Virus record (IMG/VR): IMGVR_UViG_3300037862_000091
Location: 1 to 31,290 of that record
Length of the DNA: 31,290 nucleotides
Strand: one strand, 5' to 3'
Source of the DNA: a virus
In this document: positions 18,783 to 26,695 of the stretch, piece by piece
How the letters are laid out: each line of letters begins with the position of its first letter
Position numbering within the stretch: the stretch's first letter is position 1
Position numbers and translations under genes: made by a program
Notes under the pieces: generated by a model
Databases searched by the model: none
The model's input: the letters and a program-made list of their open reading frames with translations, nothing else
Told to the model about the DNA's origin: nothing

Positions 18783-21436
18783 TATGCAACCCCCGTCCGA
18801 CTTTGCGTTCGATCAATCCGAGAAACAGCACGCGCCAAAGCATCAACCGACGACTGCGCTAAAACCGTTGGCCCCTCATCGGGACGCGCTAATTTAGACA
18901 CCGCCGCCACAAGACGATCCATTTGCGGGCCAACCTGCTGCCGCATCTGTCCACCCATTGAAGCTGATGCGGGTACGAGCATCCCCAACCGTTGCCCAGC
19001 GTCAATCAGGATGCGACGGTTGCGGGCCTCCTGCCCTGGCTTGCCAGAAATGAACGCTTCCCACCGCGTGTTTTCCTCAGCAAACTTGATGATCCCGCCC
19101 GGCCTGCCACGGTAAACGCCTTCTCGCATTCCCCCGTTTTCGTATTCTTCAAGACCGCCGTTTTCGCGGGCACGCAGGTTGTTGTTGTCGCCAACGCCCG
19201 CAGAGCCGCGGGCGATAATCGCGCCCCGGTTTCTGAACAACTGTGTCAGTGCCGCCTCTACAGTTTCCGCACCGGTCAAAGTCACTGAGGTTGACACGTT
19301 CCCCGGGATGAGGCCCAGATTGTCAGCGTAAAGCTCCGCCGCTTCCCCCGTGATGCCGTACTGCGCAAGTTGCAAAATCAAAGCGGCCCGGCCGGCCTCA
19401 ACCGCAACCGTCGCATCCTTCTCGCTTTTGGTTTTCTCAAAAATGGACGCCGCCGCCTCTAAAGCTGAGCTTGCGATTGCGTCGAGCGACGCTTCGTTAG
19501 CACGGCCCGCCTCCGTGCCCCTATCAAGAGTCACCCCGTTTTCGACAACGGCGGCGGTCGCGTCGTCAATGGCCGACTCAAACTGCCGTTGCGCATCTCG
19601 CACGTTGAGGGTTGTCGAACCGAACCCGCGAATTGCCGCGGCCAGTGCATCAATCTCGTCAGTGCTTGCGGCGGCTTGACCTTGAAGGGTTGCTAGTGCC
19701 TCCACGTTTTCGTCCGTCGCCTCCGTTGCGGCTAACGTCGCGCGCCGGTTTTCCTTTGCGCTGTCCTCAGCCTTTTGCAGTTGCCCGGCAACGGTGTCCA
19801 ACTCGACACCAAGCCCCTGATAGAGCAAACGCGCTTCGGAGTTTGTTGAGTTGGAATCTTGTTGTTCTTTCACAAACGCACTGATTGCGTCCGTTCCGTC
19901 CATCGTCAAATCTGTAAGTTCTTTAGTGGTCAACCCAAGCATGTCGCCAATTTTGCCCGCGTCGCCGGACTCCAACTGTTGCTGCACAAGTTCGCGCGTG
20001 TACTTAGTCGTTGCGCCCGTCAACGTGTCAAGTGAGTTGGTGAACGAGTCCACCGTTTGCGCTCGATCAGCCATAGCCTGAAACACTGCGCCAACCGCCA
20101 AAGTGACCACAGCCAACGCAACCGTTGCCGCACCGAGTGTCACCGAAACCGCCTTACCCGAAACGTTCAACGCGTCAAGACTCAACTTGAACGCGGTAAC
20201 TTTCGGCACCGCTATAAGCGCCCCACCGCCAACCAACAGCACCGCCGCGGCAACCGTGCCGATAGCCAAACCCGCGTCCAAAACCGGGGTCGGCAAATCA
20301 CCAAACGAGTTCACAAGAAACGTCGCCGTTTGCACCATCTCCCGCAACACCTCGTTTGCGCCCGAACCGGCCTGAATCAACGCCGTCTCAAACGACCCCT
20401 GCAAAATGCGCAAGTCACCGTTGAGGTTGTCCAACTTGAGAGCTGCCGTGCGTGCGGCGTTGCCGGAATCATCAACGCCAGCAATCCAAGCAGCAATACC
20501 CGGCGCACCCTGCTCATACAAAATGTTTGATGCGCGCACAGCATCAGTGCCAAAAATGATTGCCTGAGATGCGGCCCGCTGCTCCGGCGTCAACTTGACC
20601 ATTGACTCGCGCAGGTTTCCCGCGAAAGCCTCTAGCCCAATGAACTCACCTTGAGCGTCAAACGCACTAATCCCCAGCCTGTCCATTTCCCTTTTTGATT
20701 CAGCGGAAACGGGAGTGAGCCTTTGCAACATCGACTTGAACGACGTTCCAGCGTCGGAACCCAACAGGCCCGCCGACGCAAAGGCCGCAAGCCCTCCCAC
20801 GGTTTCCTCAAGAGACAAACCCGCGGCGGCGGACACTAGACCGGCCTGATTCAACGCCTGCGACAGTTCCTCAACGCCACCCTGAGCCTTGTTCGCACCC
20901 GCGGAAAGCAAGTCGGCAATGTGGGGAACCTTAGACCCCGCAATACCAAACTGAGTCATGGCCGTTGCGGAAATTTCCGCCGCACGCGCTACAGAAATTT
21001 GACCCGCCGCGGCCAAGTCGAGCGCCCCCGACAACGCACCGCCGAGAATGTCAGCGGTGGAAACGCCAGCCTTAGCCAACTCGGTGATGGCGTCAGCCGC
21101 CTCACCAGCTCCAAACGCTGTAACCCGGCCCGCCTCAATCGCGGCGGCACCAAGCAAGTCAATGTTTTCCGTTGTCTCGTTGGTTGCCGCCTTGATCTCC
21201 GACAATTTCGCGTCAAAGTTTGAAAACGAGCGCACGGCCAAACCGACGGCGGCGGCGGCAACAACACCCACAGCTACCGCCGCAACACCAAGTGACTGAA
21301 ACGCTTGGCTTTGCTGGGCAAGTTTCTGCTGCGAGTCGGACGCCATGTTGGAAGTTGATTGGCGGGCACGCTCCATGCCGGAAACGTAACCGTTGACCTC
21401 CGCAATGAGAGTGACCTTTGTTGTTCTATCCGCCAC
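18782..21436 (-). CDS. Tail tape measure protein
   Basis: At 884 residues this is the longest gene. The N-terminus (ADRTTKVTLIAEVNGYVSGM, RARQSTSNMASD) is the conserved start of TP901-type tape measure proteins, followed by a coiled coil and a hydrophobic stretch (LGVAAVAVGVVAAAAVGLAV, about 48-68). The core of the family is recognisable in SNFDAKLSEIKAATNET, AITELAKAGVSTADILGGAL and ISATAMTQFGI. Further hydrophobic segments lie near residues 390-470 (GTVAAAVLLVGGGALIAV, TVALAVVTLAVGAVF). The protein sets tail length and helps DNA ejection. By the usual ratio it predicts a tail of roughly 130 nm. It starts with GTG after GAGG and follows the G/GT chaperone genes. Confidence 0.92.
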   Translation of the reverse strand: MADRTTKVTLIAEVNGYVSGMERARQSTSNMASDSQQKLAQQSQAFQSLGVAAVAVGVVAAAAVGLAVRSFSNFDAKLSEIKAATNETTENIDLLGAAAIEAGRVTAFGAGEAADAITELAKAGVSTADILGGALSGALDLAAAGQISVARAAEISATAMTQFGIAGSKVPHIADLLSAGANKAQGGVEELSQALNQAGLVSAAAGLSLEETVGGLAAFASAGLLGSDAGTSFKSMLQRLTPVSAESKREMDRLGISAFDAQGEFIGLEAFAGNLRESMVKLTPEQRAASQAIIFGTDAVRASNILYEQGAPGIAAWIAGVDDSGNAARTAALKLDNLNGDLRILQGSFETALIQAGSGANEVLREMVQTATFLVNSFGDLPTPVLDAGLAIGTVAAAVLLVGGGALIAVPKVTAFKLSLDALNVSGKAVSVTLGAATVALAVVTLAVGAVFQAMADRAQTVDSFTNSLDTLTGATTKYTRELVQQQLESGDAGKIGDMLGLTTKELTDLTMDGTDAISAFVKEQQDSNSTNSEARLLYQGLGVELDTVAGQLQKAEDSAKENRRATLAATEATDENVEALATLQGQAAASTDEIDALAAAIRGFGSTTLNVRDAQRQFESAIDDATAAVVENGVTLDRGTEAGRANEASLDAIASSALEAAASIFEKTKSEKDATVAVEAGRAALILQLAQYGITGEAAELYADNLGLIPGNVSTSVTLTGAETVEAALTQLFRNRGAIIARGSAGVGDNNNLRARENGGLEEYENGGMREGVYRGRPGGIIKFAEENTRWEAFISGKPGQEARNRRILIDAGQRLGMLVPASASMGGQMRQQVGPQMDRLVAAVSKLARPDEGPTVLAQSSVDALARAVSRIDRTQSRTGVA

Positions 21437-21453
21437 GGTCGCCTCTATTCAGG

Positions 21454-21465
21454 TAGTTTTTCGGT
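21454..21465 (+). promoter_or_regulatory. Putative leaderless -10 box for the reverse gene
   Basis: TAGTTT (21454-21459) lies exactly six bases before the ATG at 21466, the same arrangement as at 6460 and 11421. No good -35 box is seen. AGGT at 21451-21454 is too far from the ATG to be a convincing ribosome binding site. Confidence 0.45.
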
Positions 21466-21657
21466 ATGGAATACCAATTCGTCAGGCTCCCGACCAACGG
21501 CAAAGAAACCAGAAGCGAACAGGTTGAACAGTTCGCCTCAGCCGAGCTGAACCGTGAATGGATTGCGCACGGGTGGGAAGCAATCTCGGCAACTCAGCCG
21601 ACAGGCATTGGGCGGGTTGGGTTTCTACTCCGTAGGGAGATCCGGCAAAATGACTGA
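21466..21657 (+). CDS. Small DUF4177-like protein, opposite strand to tail operon
   Basis: This 63-residue protein starts MEYQFVRLPTNGKETRSEQV. The pattern 'tyrosine-x-hydrophobic-Val-Arg-Leu-Pro ... LN ... HGWEAIS ... GFLLRRE' matches small bacterial proteins of the DUF4177 type (strand, helix, 'GWE' turn, strand, final 'L-x-R' strand). It occupies the only sizeable leftward gap in the tail operon, between the GT chaperone and the tape measure gene. Its last 33 bases are antisense to the end of GT. An inserted gene in reverse orientation with its own promoter is the mark of a 'moron', often expressed from the prophage. Function unknown. Confidence 0.7.
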   Translation: MEYQFVRLPTNGKETRSEQVEQFASAELNREWIAHGWEAISATQPTGIGRVGFLLRREIRQND

Positions 21658-22424
21658 CCATAAATGCCCGGCACGGTCGGCAGGCTCACCCGGCCTGTCG
21701 TACTTTGCGTAAAACGCTTTCTGCGTATCCGCCAACGCTTTTGCCGCATGGTCAACAGTTGGCACCGGCGAAACCTTGAACCGATACTGGTTCTCCGGTT
21801 TCACCGCGTCCGACATTGCGATCCCATGCGGGCCACGGTCGGCCTGCAATCGTCGGTGAGCTAAAAGCAACGCAACCTGTCCAGCGTCAAACTCAGCCTC
21901 ACGCCGAGTTACCGAACCCACCAACTTTTCACCCTCATACAAATACTCCGTGAACTCGGCAGGCTCCCACCCAAATAGGCGACGGGGGGCAACGCCTAAA
22001 GATTCTGCTAACTCGATTTGGCGGCTGAAAGCCTGCGCGCTTTTTTTGCCGCCTCCACCGCCTGCTCAGGCGCATACTCGTTGATTCCCCACACTGCGTC
22101 ACAAATGCGGCCCACCGTGGCACCAGGCAACGCGGCGAACAGTTGCCGCCACTCATCCTCAGTCAACGCCAGCAACTCGTCACCCTCAACACGTGACCCC
22201 GTATCGGGAGCGACAGCGAGAACGAGGGAGCGCAAGTTGTAGCCGTATCGCCGGTCAATGGGAATGTCAGGGCGCGGCGGGTGCTTATCCGCTGCCGCCG
22301 CCCACGCAAGCCCGTTCATTTGCTTGAACCGCAACGTGTGCAAGTTCCCATTCAACGTCAAGTCAACATCGACCGACGGGGTGGGTGCCGTTGATTGTTC
22401 AGCCAAATCGTCAAGAAAACTCAT
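21625..22424 (-). CDS. Tail assembly chaperone GT (frameshift product)
   Basis: Ribosomes reading the G gene can slip -1 on A7 (complement of 22041-22047) and continue to the TAG at 21625. That gives about 266 residues: 128 from G plus 138 from the T frame. The T part reads SAQAFSRQIELAESLGVAPR, RLFGWEPAEFTEY, then VTRREAEFDAGQVALLLAHR, and ends VILPDLPTE. This matches the conserved T domain of siphovirus chaperones, including the 'A-E-F-D' phrase. The product binds the tape measure protein and keeps it soluble until the tail tube assembles. The T frame alone has only a weak TTG start, so frameshifting is the expected route. Confidence 0.85.
22008..22424 (-). CDS. Tail assembly chaperone G
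   Basis: This 138-residue protein starts MSFLDDLAEQSTAPTPSVDV. The ATG at 22424 follows GAAAGGT by six bases; the longer frame upstream is unsupported. It has the alpha-helical pattern of siphovirus G chaperones: FKQMNGLAWAAAADKHPP, NLRSLVLAVAP, LTEDEWRQLFAALPG and a final NEYAPEQAVEAAKKARRL. The stop is reached just after the slippery A7. G and the frameshifted GT act together on the tape measure protein. Its place between the major tail and tape measure genes is standard. Confidence 0.88.
   Translation of the reverse strand: MSFLDDLAEQSTAPTPSVDVDLTLNGNLHTLRFKQMNGLAWAAAADKHPPRPDIPIDRRYGYNLRSLVLAVAPDTGSRVEGDELLALTEDEWRQLFAALPGATVGRICDAVWGINEYAPEQAVEAAKKARRLSAAKSS
22041..22047 (-). promoter_or_regulatory. 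Slippery heptamer for programmed -1 frameshift (A7)
   Basis: On the transcript the codons GCG GCA AAA AAA GCG contain A-AAA-AAA. Slipping back one base re-pairs both tRNAs perfectly and enters the T frame, which is open for 139 codons. Conserved G/GT frameshifts at this spot occur in most long-tailed phages. Confidence 0.88.
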
Positions 22425-22510
22425 GGTTGTACCTTTCGCCGTCGCCGTCAACAGTGTTGAGGTGGGGCAGGCGTGACGGCGATCCGCCCACCCCACCAGT
22501 CAAAACGCGT

Positions 22511-22993
22511 CTAAGCGATAATCACCTGACGGGTCACAGGGCCAGTCACAAACAGTTTTTGCGACTTCGTGAACACACCGTTTGACACGGGCGCATCATC
22601 CATCTGCTCACCACAGGTGACCGGCCAAACAACAACCTTCTGAGCGGCGGCACCCGTCTCGCTGTTCGCAACCATTGAACGAACGGCAATGAAACCGGCT
22701 GTGCCCTCAATGAGAACGGCAACGGCCCCCGCCGCACCGTCCACATACTTGAGCATCAACGATTTGGTTTTCTTGCCCGGACGCTCCAACGCCTGATCCA
22801 GTGTCAGACGGTCGTCAGCGACAACGGCCTGATCCTGCGTAGGCGTCCACCCGTCGGGGGTGAGTGAGTAAGTGATGTCGGTTCCGTCAGTCCACTCGGA
22901 CGCCGCAAGAGCGGCCCCGGCGATTGTCGGCACAAACTTGATGCGGTAGTTGTCTTCTGTGGAAGTGCTCGCGGGCGTGGTTTCCAGGGCCAT
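22511..22993 (-). CDS. Major tail protein (tail tube)
   Basis: This 160-residue protein starts MALETTPASTSTEDNYRIKF. The pattern of strands (IKFVPTIAG, DITYSLTPDGWTP, DRLTLDQALERPGKKTKSLML, AVAVLIEGTAGFIAVRSM) and the C-terminal QKLFVTGPVTRQVIIA fit the small tail tube proteins of actinophages. These stack as hexamers to form the tube. A strong GAAAGGA site precedes the ATG. Two hairpins lie just upstream in the leader and may raise expression, as expected for an abundant protein. It sits between the connector genes and the chaperones. Confidence 0.85.
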   Translation of the reverse strand: MALETTPASTSTEDNYRIKFVPTIAGAALAASEWTDGTDITYSLTPDGWTPTQDQAVVADDRLTLDQALERPGKKTKSLMLKYVDGAAGAVAVLIEGTAGFIAVRSMVANSETGAAAQKVVVWPVTCGEQMDDAPVSNGVFTKSQKLFVTGPVTRQVIIA

Positions 22994-23011
22994 TGTGTTT
23001 CCTTTCGTGTG

Positions 23012-23048
23012 GCCCCGTGCGGGGCTTTACTCCGTAAGACCTACGGAG
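23012..23048 (-). promoter_or_regulatory. Two stem-loops in the leader of the major tail gene
   Basis: CTCCGTA/TACGGAG (23030-23036 and 23042-23048) and GCCCC/GGGGC (23012-23016 and 23021-23025) form two adjacent hairpins on the leftward transcript, ending 19 bases before the major tail ATG. Neither is followed by a long T run, so they are more likely stabilising or processing elements than a terminator. Confidence 0.5.
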
Positions 23049-23053
23049 GGTTT

Positions 23054-23287
23054 TCAGTTCCCCGCAGGGGCTGAGCTTTGAGAGAACCGGGGCACCGTTT
23101 GCACGGTTACTGGTTCAACTTTTGGAGGTAAGGGATTTACCTTGAACGGTTTGCCGTGCTTAGGAGGGCGGGCCACGGCAACCGGAGTGGCGTCCACAAC
23201 ATGCCAGTCGGGGCGTGTGGTTGCGTGCTCCGCGGTTACGTCGAACTCATGGCCGGTTATTGGGCTTTTGACTCTGATGTAGGGCAT
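23054..23287 (-). CDS. Small protein between tail terminator and tail tube, 77 aa
   Basis: This protein starts MPYIRVKSPITGHEFDVTAE. The N-terminal 40 residues (with PDWHVVDATPVAV) form a small domain common in actinophages at exactly this position, and the Pro/Lys-rich C-terminus is probably disordered. The role is not known. Its constant place next to the tail tube gene suggests a tail assembly accessory. Confidence 0.75.
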   Translation of the reverse strand: MPYIRVKSPITGHEFDVTAEHATTRPDWHVVDATPVAVARPPKHGKPFKVNPLPPKVEPVTVQTVPRFSQSSAPAGN

Positions 23288-23327
23288 GACTATGAACCCC
23301 TTTCAAGGGCTGTCTGAATGGGACAGG

Positions 23328-23759
23328 TCAAGCGGGTTGCGAACGCCAACCCACACGAAACACGTGATAGTGCAAGGGCGGGGTCACCGACTGGTCAATT
23401 TGTGCGGCCACCGGCGATTCAAAAAATACGCGGTCGTTCAACCGTCCCGCAACGCTCACACGCAAACCTGACCCGTTGACAACCAGTTTGGCCTTCAACA
23501 AATCGAGCACAATGCCCGCCTGCTCAGCACTCGCGCCAACAACCCACCCCGTGAACTCAGGATGCGTGACGCTACGCGGGGAGGTGGCACGCTCCGACTC
23601 GTCAACACCCTGCGCGGGGAACAACACCGCGTAAGGCACTGACACTTTCACATGCTCATTTGGGGGCGGATTTTTCGCCTCAACAATGAACGTTTTCGAC
23701 GCAAGCGCGGGCACCGATTGAACGAGGGCACGCAATGCCGTCGTGTCATCCCAGCTCAC
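23328..23759 (-). CDS. Tail terminator protein
   Basis: This 143-residue protein starts MSWDDTTALRALVQSVPALA. A helix followed by a strand (KTFIVEAKNPPPNEHVKV), a middle strand pair (FTGWVVGASAEQAGIVLDLLKAKLVV), and a C-terminal Y-H-V-F-R-V-G-W strand match the tail terminator fold of lambda gpU / HK97 gp10-region neighbours. It caps the tail tube and joins it to the head. It overlaps the preceding gene by 4 nt. The call rests on its gene order (fourth connector) and predicted fold. Confidence 0.75.
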   Translation of the reverse strand: MSWDDTTALRALVQSVPALASKTFIVEAKNPPPNEHVKVSVPYAVLFPAQGVDESERATSPRSVTHPEFTGWVVGASAEQAGIVLDLLKAKLVVNGSGLRVSVAGRLNDRVFFESPVAAQIDQSVTPPLHYHVFRVGWRSQPA

Positions 23760-24157
23760 AGCAAAATCTCCGCAGCAACCTCAAGCCCATGCACAAAGTC
23801 TTTTTCGTTGTCGGCTAGAGCACCGTTGCCGTAACCACGGGGGGGCAAGTTGTTACCCGGCGCACCAAACTCCAACACTGTCACAATGGCGGCCTGCAAA
23901 CGTCCACGTTCCGAACCAATCTCGGCCTCAATTTTCGACACCACGCCGGGGTTTGCGGTTATGTCGTAAGTGATTGAGCGGGGCGCGTGCGGCACGCCAT
24001 TTTCACCCTCAAGTTTTTGCTTCCACGCATCTTTCACATTTCGCGCGGTCACCTCAACGGCTTGCCGCAACTTCCTACCCGTCAACGCGGGCTGTTCACC
24101 AAGCTGAGCCGACAGTTGCCCAATCTCGGCAAAGTCAAATTTGATTGCATCAGTCAT
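23756..24157 (-). CDS. HK97 gp10-like neck / tail completion protein
   Basis: This 133-residue protein starts MTDAIKFDFAEIGQLSAQLG. It has the helix-strand layout of the gp10-like family: a long first helix (QPALTGRKLRQAVEVTARNVKDAW), a strand pair around SITYDITANPGVVSKIEAEIG, then VTVLEFGAPGNN and the final helix (HGLEVAAEILL). The 'VLEFGAPGNN' phrase is typical. It contributes to joining head and tail. It overlaps genes on both sides by 4 nt. Confidence 0.8.
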   Translation of the reverse strand: MTDAIKFDFAEIGQLSAQLGEQPALTGRKLRQAVEVTARNVKDAWKQKLEGENGVPHAPRSITYDITANPGVVSKIEAEIGSERGRLQAAIVTVLEFGAPGNNLPPRGYGNGALADNEKDFVHGLEVAAEILL

Positions 24158-24552
24158 GACAACACCTCCACCTGTAACCGTCGCGCCGTCGAGTGCGTTT
24201 GAAACTGCACACCCTTGACGCGGAAAACAAAGCCAATAAGTGACGTGTCCAAAGGGTTTGCGGTGATGGTCAAAAGCATGTCGGGCAACACCAACCCGGA
24301 ACCGTCAATGGGTAGGGACACGGTGGGCGTTTGCACGGCCAAAATTTGGCCCGCGCTGTCCACCTCATTTGCATTGCCCGACGCCCAACGGACGCGACAC
24401 TTGCCCGAGTAAACAACCGTTGTGGTTGTTGTCGGCAATCCCGTTGACTGGTCAATGGAACCCGTAGCAACCTGCGTGACCGTACACGTCGACCCCATCA
24501 ACGCCTCAGCCTGATTGCGGCCCATACGCGTTGCACCGTTGGCAATGCTCAC
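24154..24552 (-). CDS. Head-tail stopper / head closure protein
   Basis: This 132-residue protein starts MSIANGATRMGRNQAEALMG. Beta-rich segments (STCTVTQVATGSIDQ, VVYSGKCRVRW, PTVSLPIDGSGLVLPDMLLTI, VFRVKGVQF) fit the small beta-barrel head closure proteins, here of the actinophage group annotated as DUF6093. It closes the portal channel after DNA packaging and offers the site for tail attachment. It overlaps its neighbours by 4 nt. Confidence 0.75.
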   Translation of the reverse strand: MSIANGATRMGRNQAEALMGSTCTVTQVATGSIDQSTGLPTTTTTVVYSGKCRVRWASGNANEVDSAGQILAVQTPTVSLPIDGSGLVLPDMLLTITANPLDTSLIGFVFRVKGVQFQTHSTARRLQVEVLS

Positions 24553-25154
24553 CGTGTGCCGACCACGTAAGACTGTTTGACCCCAAACTGTTCCCGCAAC
24601 AAAGCAACGTTGCGGTCAGACAATGCAATGCCGGACATTTCGCCCGCATCCGCAAACGCCACTTTGAAATCGTCAACCGCAACAGAGCTAAGCCCGCCCA
24701 CGGTAAGCCCCAAGTTTTGCTCCAACGGAAGCAGGGCTTGCGAGACGAGCACGCACGCCCACCGCTTCAACGACTCCGGCGCAAGCGCGTAACCATAAGT
24801 GAAGGTCACCAAGATTGGGGTTTCAACGTAGCCGCCCAAACCCACCGATTCGGGCACATATTCAACGGGCACGTACACGGTGTTGTGGCGTCGCACATAG
24901 TCAACCGGTGATCCGCTACGCGTCACCGCACCGATGGAGATGAGAGGCGGGTTTGGAATATCAACCCGCCCCCCATCGGGGAACATTTCAACCGTTGACG
25001 TGGCTTGCGGGTAAACCTGCAACCCTAAAACGTCATCACGGAGGTAGGTGGACGCATCCTCAAGCAGAACCGTGATCCACGACCGCTCAGCTTCCGTGAA
25101 CTCACGGTTGAGCCGGGCTTGTAAATCTTGAAACGTTGCGAATGCGTCCACCAT
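24549..25154 (-). CDS. Head-tail adaptor (gp6-like connector)
   Basis: This 201-residue protein starts MVDAFATFQDLQARLNREFT. The N-terminal helices (AERSWITVLLEDASTYLRDDV), the beta hairpin with PNPPLISIGAVTRSG and YVRRHNTVYVPVEYV, and the helix SLKRWACVLVSQALL are the pattern of HK97 gp6 / SPP1 gp15 adaptors. These form the ring under the portal. It lies directly after the major capsid gene, the standard position. The ATG lies 19 bases after the capsid stop. Confidence 0.82.
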   Translation of the reverse strand: MVDAFATFQDLQARLNREFTEAERSWITVLLEDASTYLRDDVLGLQVYPQATSTVEMFPDGGRVDIPNPPLISIGAVTRSGSPVDYVRRHNTVYVPVEYVPESVGLGGYVETPILVTFTYGYALAPESLKRWACVLVSQALLPLEQNLGLTVGGLSSVAVDDFKVAFADAGEMSGIALSDRNVALLREQFGVKQSYVVGTR

Positions 25155-25173
25155 GAACTCCTAGATTGTTTGC

Positions 25174-25992
25174 TTACGCGGCGGGCAAGAACGTCTGAAC
25201 ACCGGTCGGGCGCAGAACCTTTGCACCAAACACGTTCAACACGCGGATGTAGTCGGCAAAAGATGCCTCCATACGTCCACCCTCAACCTTTGCAATCTGT
25301 CCGACGTATCCAACAGACGGCCCGTGGTAGCCGATAGCGGCGGGGCGGTTGGCGGTGTGGGTGAGCTGCGGGTGCTCGTACACGGTGAACCCCATGAGGT
25401 TTCCGAGAACGCCGTTGCGCAGTTCTCCATCAGCGCCAGCCGAGTCAACCGAAGTCAGCTTGGAACCCTCAGCAAGCAGCAGAGACGCGAACTCAGGCGA
25501 CACGGCAAGGTAACGCTGTGAGGCAGGAATTTTGGCTTTGCTCAGTGCCTGACGGAGTGACACGACCGCGGCAAACGCGTTCGCGGGCGTGGTGATTGCC
25601 GTGGTGCCAGCCGCGGTGCCGTTGGCCTTGAGCTGTGCAATCACGTAGTCCTCAGCGTCCTCAGCCAGCGCGCGGCCAGCGTCGAGGGTGACCGGCTCGA
25701 ACGAGCCAGCGGCCTGCACGCGGTCGATATCGTCAACCTTGAACGAAATTGCCTTTTCCTGGTTGATGAGTAGCGACTGAGTTGAGTCGGACAGTTCGCT
25801 GATGGTCAGGGTGCGAGTGGTCGCGTAGTTCTGAACCGTCGGCGTGGTGATGCCTGTAATTTTGACACTGTTGCCGGAGGCAAGTTCGCCTTCATACTGA
25901 CGGTTCAGGGTCGGGATGATGACGTTTGACTGCTTGAAAGCCTCAAGCAACGCCGCCGACCAAATGGCGGGAATAAAGTTTGTTACGGCCAT
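25174..25992 (-). CDS. Major capsid protein
   Basis: This 272-residue protein starts MAVTNFIPAIWSAALLEAFK. The N-terminal FIPAIWSA phrase, the AEDAEDYVIAQLKANG spine helix region and the C-terminal VYEHPQLTHTANRPAAIGYH and EGGRMEASFADYIRVLNVFG are typical of the HK97-fold capsid proteins of small actinophages, the group near P22 coat-like proteins. There is no long N-terminal scaffolding domain, because a separate scaffold gene lies just upstream. A strong AAAGGG site precedes the ATG. It forms the icosahedral shell. Confidence 0.92.
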   Translation of the reverse strand: MAVTNFIPAIWSAALLEAFKQSNVIIPTLNRQYEGELASGNSVKITGITTPTVQNYATTRTLTISELSDSTQSLLINQEKAISFKVDDIDRVQAAGSFEPVTLDAGRALAEDAEDYVIAQLKANGTAAGTTAITTPANAFAAVVSLRQALSKAKIPASQRYLAVSPEFASLLLAEGSKLTSVDSAGADGELRNGVLGNLMGFTVYEHPQLTHTANRPAAIGYHGPSVGYVGQIAKVEGGRMEASFADYIRVLNVFGAKVLRPTGVQTFLPAA

Positions 25993-26013
25993 GATTTAGC
26001 CCTTTCGTTGTAG

Positions 26014-26622
26014 TTACTGGTTAAGCAATGACTTGAGGCGACCGTCGCGGCGTGCCGCGTTGATTTCCTGCGGGGTCATGCTTTGAAGTTGGAGTGCTGT
26101 GAGCTGAGACGGTGCGTTGACTCGGTTGGCCCCCTGGTCGGCGGTGCCCTCAAATCGCTTTGCGGGTGCCGCGCTCAAATGGGGTTTGCGGGTCAACAGT
26201 TCGTCTATGGCGTCATCGAGCGCGGCGGAATCAACTTCCCCGTCATCGTTCACATGAAAATCGGCAAGATTGATGAAGGCCAAAGCGTCAGCGGGATCGG
26301 CTAGTTTGCCTTTCGCTGCCGCCCTCAGTTCCACCTTCACAAGACGTGCGTTTGAGGTTGCCGTTGCTTCGGCGCGAGCCTGAACGCGTGCGGCCTCTAA
26401 CGCTTGCTCTTCTGCGGGCTTGTCCTTGAGCGCGGCTGCGGCGTCGCGTTCTGCGCTTGCCGCAGTCGCTTCCCGGTATTTGCGTTCCAGGTCGCGGTTG
26501 ACTTTCCGCTGCCCCTCAAACTTGTTTTGCCAATCAACGGGTGCCTCATCTATTTCAGAGTCGGCGGTGTCCGTGTCAGGCGTGATTTCGTCAATGACTT
26601 TTTCGGGTAGGTCAGTTTCCAC
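26014..26622 (-). CDS. Scaffolding protein
   Basis: This 202-residue protein starts with GTG, eight bases after AAAAGGAG, and is read METDLPEKVIDEITPDTD. The earlier in-frame start is unsupported. It is very acidic at the N-terminus. It has a long coiled coil in the middle (WQNKFEGQRKVNRDLERKYR, EATAASAERDAAAALKD, EEQALEAARVQARAEA) and a basic C-terminal helix (EINAARRDGRLKSLLNQ) that probably contacts the capsid protein. This is the usual design of phage scaffolds, which guide shell assembly and then leave. It lies immediately upstream of the capsid gene. Confidence 0.85.
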   Translation of the reverse strand: METDLPEKVIDEITPDTDTADSEIDEAPVDWQNKFEGQRKVNRDLERKYREATAASAERDAAAALKDKPAEEQALEAARVQARAEATATSNARLVKVELRAAAKGKLADPADALAFINLADFHVNDDGEVDSAALDDAIDELLTRKPHLSAAPAKRFEGTADQGANRVNAPSQLTALQLQSMTPQEINAARRDGRLKSLLNQ

Positions 26623-26646
26623 AGGAATTGCTCCTTTTGGGTTGGC

Positions 26647-26683
26647 GCACCGTTGCGGTGCTTTTTCTCCCGCTATGGAGCGG
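26647..26683. other. Paired stem-loops upstream of the scaffold gene
   Basis: GCACCG/CGGTGC (26647-26661) and CCGC/GCGG (26670-26683) form two adjacent stems with a T5 tract between them on the plus strand. On the leftward transcript they sit between the MuF-like and scaffold genes, just ahead of the scaffold ribosome binding site. They may act in mRNA processing; on the plus strand the first could stop antisense transcripts. Confidence 0.4.
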
Positions 26684-26695
26684 AAATCTTTGCGG

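Noticed and set aside
15340-18897. Many long rightward frames under the tail genes
   Set aside because: They are Arg/Pro/Thr-rich shadows of the leftward tail genes, without ribosome binding sites or recognisable domains.
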